From the NCBI RefSeq assembly GCF_003254545.1, contig NZ_QJRH01000069.1:186001-250000 (forward strand): a DNA stretch of 64,000 bases. The letters are read 5' to 3'. Below the pieces are notes generated by a model. That model saw only the letters and a program-made list of their open reading frames with translations. It did no database searches and was not told the origin of the DNA. Positions 61,379 to 64,000 of the stretch are shown piece by piece (the first letter of the stretch is position 1; each line of letters starts with the position of its first letter). This stretch comes from Flavobacterium tistrianum. GTDB lineage: Bacteria > Bacteroidota > Bacteroidia > Flavobacteriales > Flavobacteriaceae. Both the position numbers and the translations under genes were made by a program.

Positions 61379-62490
61379 TAAATTTTCGTAAACAAAAGTC
61401 CCACTGGCGAACACAATTGTATTCTTCTCCCAGTATCTACAATTTTTCCTGTTGCGATATCTCTTTTAAAAATAACTATATCATTAGTATATTGATGTCC
61501 TACTAAAAGGTAATTTCCTGTTGGATCAATTGCAAAATCACGTGGACCTTTTCCTAAAGTACTTTGCTGTTCTACCAATTCTAAAGCTCCTGTTTTAGAG
61601 ATTTTGTAAACTGAAATAGCATTGGCATCTACACGGTCAGTAACATATAAAAAGTTTCCATCAGGCGAAAGTTTGATTGCTGCTGCTCCAGTTCCTCCTT
61701 TAAAATCTTTTGCAAGAATGCTTGTCTCAGCAACTACTTTCAAACTTCCAGTTTTATCCCAGCTTAAAGTTGTTAAAGTTCCATCCAATTCCTGAACCAA
61801 ATACACAAATTTTCCGTCTTTACTAAAAGTCAAGTGTCTTGGCCCGCTTCCTGGTTTTACATCAACACTGCCTTTTAAAGTCAGAATGTCGCTTTTTGCA
61901 TTTGGATTGTATTTGTAAATAAACACTTTATCTAAACCTAAATCATTTGACAATACAAACTTTTTATCTGGAGAAAACATAACCATATGCACGTGCGCTT
62001 TTTCCTGACGTGCCGCATTTAGCCCCTTTCCTTCATGCTGAATCAACTGCTGCACTTCTGTAATGCTTCCATCAGGATTCTTTTTTAAAACCACAATGCT
62101 TCCCCCAGAATAATTGGCTACGATTACATTTTTATCATCATTTATTAAATGGCAAGGATCTGCTCCTAAAGCATCATTTTTGTTCAAAAGATTGATCTTT
62201 CCAGATTGTGAATCATAAGAAAAAGAACTTACTGTACTTTGCGTACCGTTTTCGTTTACAGCATAAATAAATTTATTATCTGCAGAAACCGATAAATAAC
62301 TTGGACTTACAACACTTTCAGAAGAACTCTTCAATTTATAATCACCTGTAGAAGCATCAAATTCATACACATAGATTCCGTTGCTTTGGCAAGTATTGGT
62401 ATATGTTCCAACCAATAAATTGAATTTATTCTGAGCTTTTACCGCGGTTAATGATAAAGCTGAAAATAATACAAGATATATTTTTTTCAT
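61378..62490 (-). CDS. Secreted lactonase-family beta-propeller
   Basis: 370 residues with signal peptide (MKKIYLVLFSALSLTAVKAQ) and a seven-bladed propeller of the 6-phosphogluconolactonase (Pgl/YbhE) type: LVGTYTNTCQSNGIYVYEFD, VIVANYSGGSIVVL, GPRHLTFSKDGKFVYLVQEL, GPRDFAIDPTGNYLLVGHQ. Secretion argues against a role in the cytoplasmic pentose phosphate route; a lactone or sugar-acid substrate in the periplasm is more likely. Confidence 0.88.
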   Translation of the reverse strand: MKKIYLVLFSALSLTAVKAQNKFNLLVGTYTNTCQSNGIYVYEFDASTGDYKLKSSSESVVSPSYLSVSADNKFIYAVNENGTQSTVSSFSYDSQSGKINLLNKNDALGADPCHLINDDKNVIVANYSGGSIVVLKKNPDGSITEVQQLIQHEGKGLNAARQEKAHVHMVMFSPDKKFVLSNDLGLDKVFIYKYNPNAKSDILTLKGSVDVKPGSGPRHLTFSKDGKFVYLVQELDGTLTTLSWDKTGSLKVVAETSILAKDFKGGTGAAAIKLSPDGNFLYVTDRVDANAISVYKISKTGALELVEQQSTLGKGPRDFAIDPTGNYLLVGHQYTNDIVIFKRDIATGKIVDTGRRIQLCSPVGLLFTKI

Positions 62491-62740
62491 AGTTTATTTT
62501 TATTATTTGAATTTAGCTAAAATAAGTAATAATATCTGTTTGAAGGAGCTTCTAAGTTACAAAGAAATTACAAAAGTTACATTTTTTGATATTTTTTATG
62601 CCACGCAAAACATTTTCAATTTATAATTGACAATTAACAATTCATAATTCTCCTACTTATATGGTTTAATAATTTTAATTTGTATTTTTGACCTGCATCT
62701 TCGCGAAAAACAAAACGTAGTGAAGTAAATCGAAGCCAGA

Positions 62741-64000
62741 ATGCATTTTAAACATCCCGAAATTCTATACTTTCTGTTTTTATTGATCGTTCCAATTTTG
62801 GTTCACTTATTTCAATTAAGACGATTTAAAACTTCTTATTTCACTAATGTTCGCTTCTTAAAAGAACTTGCCATTCAGACTCGTAAGAGTTCTAAAATCA
62901 AAAAACGACTTTTATTAGCGACCCGTTTGTTATTGCTTACCTGCGCCATTATCGCCTTTGCACAGCCTTTTTTTGAAGCTGCCGACAGCAAGAACGCTTC
63001 AAATGAGATGTATATTGTATTGGACAATTCTTTTAGTATGCAGGCAAAAGGCAAAAAAGGAGAATTATTAAAAAGAGCCGTTCAGGAATTGCTTGAAAAT
63101 ACTCCCGAAAACACTCAATTTTCTCTTTTAACTAACACCGAAAATTTCTGGAATACAGATATAAAATCTTCTAGAAGTGCTTTACAAAACTTAAAATACA
63201 GCGCTTCTCCTTTTGATCTTTCAGCAATCTCGGCTAAAATAAAAGCTCATAAATCGGCACATAAAAAAGATATTGTCATTATCACTGATGCTGTTGGCTT
63301 GAAAGAAGCAGCTATTAAAAGTATAGATTTTGAAGAAAAACCATACTTTATTGTTCCAGAAGCAGAGCAAAAAAATAATGTTTCTATTGACAGCGTTTAT
63401 ATCAATCAGACTTTAGAAAACTTTTACGAAATCGGCATAAATTTATCAGCCTATGGCGAAGATTTTAAACCAGTTTCAACAGCACTTTACAATCAAAATA
63501 AACTGATCGCCAAAACTATTGTCAATTTTGACGCCAAGAAAAAGAAAATCAATTTTACCATTCCCAAAGAAGCTTTTCACGGATATGTAACAATTGAAGA
63601 CAATGGATTGACTTATGACAATAAATTGTTTTTCAGTATTTCTAAAAACAAAAAAACAAACGTTATCAGTATTGGTGAACCTGAAAAAAGCAATTTCTTA
63701 TCGAGAATTTATACTTCAGCAGAATTCAATTACAACAATTATCCAATCAGTTCTCTAGATTATAATAGTTTAGAAAAACAGAATACTATTATTTTAAACG
63801 AATTAATTGACATTCCACAAGCACTGCAAACGACTTTGAAAGCTTTTGTTTCTAAAGGAGGAAATCTAGTTGTGATTCCGTCTGAGAAAACATCTCTTTC
63901 GAGTTTAAATGCTTTATTGGGAAATTTTGGGAAAATTCAATTTGGGAATTTAGAGACTAACAGCAAATTAATCACTAAAATTAATTTCGATCATCCTTTA
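62741..64000 (+). CDS. BatA-like N-terminal double-TM / vWA protein, partial
   Basis: The frame is open for 420 codons to the end of the window, so the C-terminus is missing. MHFKHPEILYFLFLLIVPIL starts the BatA-type N-terminal domain (aerotolerance regulator N-terminal family), with a second helix at about residues 58-76 (LLLATRLLLLTCAIIAFAQP). Then comes a von Willebrand A domain with MIDAS-like DNSFSMQ (about residue 98), and a long periplasmic beta-rich part. Such proteins occur with MoxR AAA+ ATPases, none visible here. A TATTTTTG lies at 62683-62690, about 50 nt upstream, without a clear -33. Confidence 0.85.
   Translation, partial: MHFKHPEILYFLFLLIVPILVHLFQLRRFKTSYFTNVRFLKELAIQTRKSSKIKKRLLLATRLLLLTCAIIAFAQPFFEAADSKNASNEMYIVLDNSFSMQAKGKKGELLKRAVQELLENTPENTQFSLLTNTENFWNTDIKSSRSALQNLKYSASPFDLSAISAKIKAHKSAHKKDIVIITDAVGLKEAAIKSIDFEEKPYFIVPEAEQKNNVSIDSVYINQTLENFYEIGINLSAYGEDFKPVSTALYNQNKLIAKTIVNFDAKKKKINFTIPKEAFHGYVTIEDNGLTYDNKLFFSISKNKKTNVISIGEPEKSNFLSRIYTSAEFNYNNYPISSLDYNSLEKQNTIILNELIDIPQALQTTLKAFVSKGGNLVVIPSEKTSLSSLNALLGNFGKIQFGNLETNSKLITKINFDHPL

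Overview
The window reads as an AT-rich chromosomal segment of a Flavobacteriaceae bacterium, most likely Flavobacterium. The grounds are TonB-dependent receptors with carboxypeptidase-regulatory N-termini, a type IX secretion C-terminal sorting domain, lipoproteins with acidic residues right after the lipobox Cys, Bacteroidetes-type promoters (TTTG - about 18-23 nt - TANNTTTG), several DUF families typical of Flavobacteriia, and many short intergenic inverted repeats. I could see no rRNA, tRNA, CRISPR array, integrase or transposase.

Layout. 0-9 kb: cysteine desulfurase, an internally duplicated lipoprotein, a Smr-domain protein with a tiny membrane-protein partner, DUF2752 and DUF1003 proteins, a cysE-cysM cysteine operon, an aldo/keto reductase and a histidine kinase. 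9-16 kb: rlmD followed by an overlapping lipoprotein/outer-membrane pair, an Asp/Glu racemase, a THUMP rRNA methyltransferase, a second methyltransferase and a ZIP transporter. 16-21 kb: an outer-membrane receptor beside two tandem AraC-type regulators with membrane-embedded N-termini. 21-27 kb: murQ, small accessory genes (pentapeptide repeat, DinB-like, short ORFs) and a cNMP/CBS/nucleotidyltransferase-exonuclease pair. 27-31 kb: PhoX-like lipoprotein and an imelysin-like/di-haem peroxidase fusion. 31-33.4 kb: relic of a type VI secretion locus, with a 5'-truncated tssF head to head with a 5'-truncated clpV. 33.5-44.6 kb: parC, parE, pncB, a transglutaminase-like protein, flavin reductase, YihY/BrkB, TIGR02117 and ychF. 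44.7-54.4 kb: a TonB receptor, then ferredoxin / acyl-CoA reductase / serC / serA / DUF937 / DUF6146-like / DUF6787-like genes. 54.7-64 kb: a secreted pectate-lyase-like protein, a LolD-type ABC ATPase carrying an unusual membrane-hairpin insert, TIGR02757, a DEAD-box helicase, a lactonase-like propeller and the 5' part of a BatA-like gene that runs off the end.

The most notable items are (i) the LolD-like ATPase with two predicted transmembrane helices inserted between Walker A and the Q-loop, (ii) the T6SS deletion scar, (iii) two copies of a structured ~80-nt repeat whose central hairpin changes by compensatory pairs while its flanks stay almost identical, and (iv) a dispersed-repeat fragment read in frame as coding sequence inside the acyl-CoA reductase. 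The intergenic spaces hold at least eight repeat families, mostly inverted repeats, often next to or overlapping terminators. All assignments come from reading sequence and motifs by eye; no database search was run.
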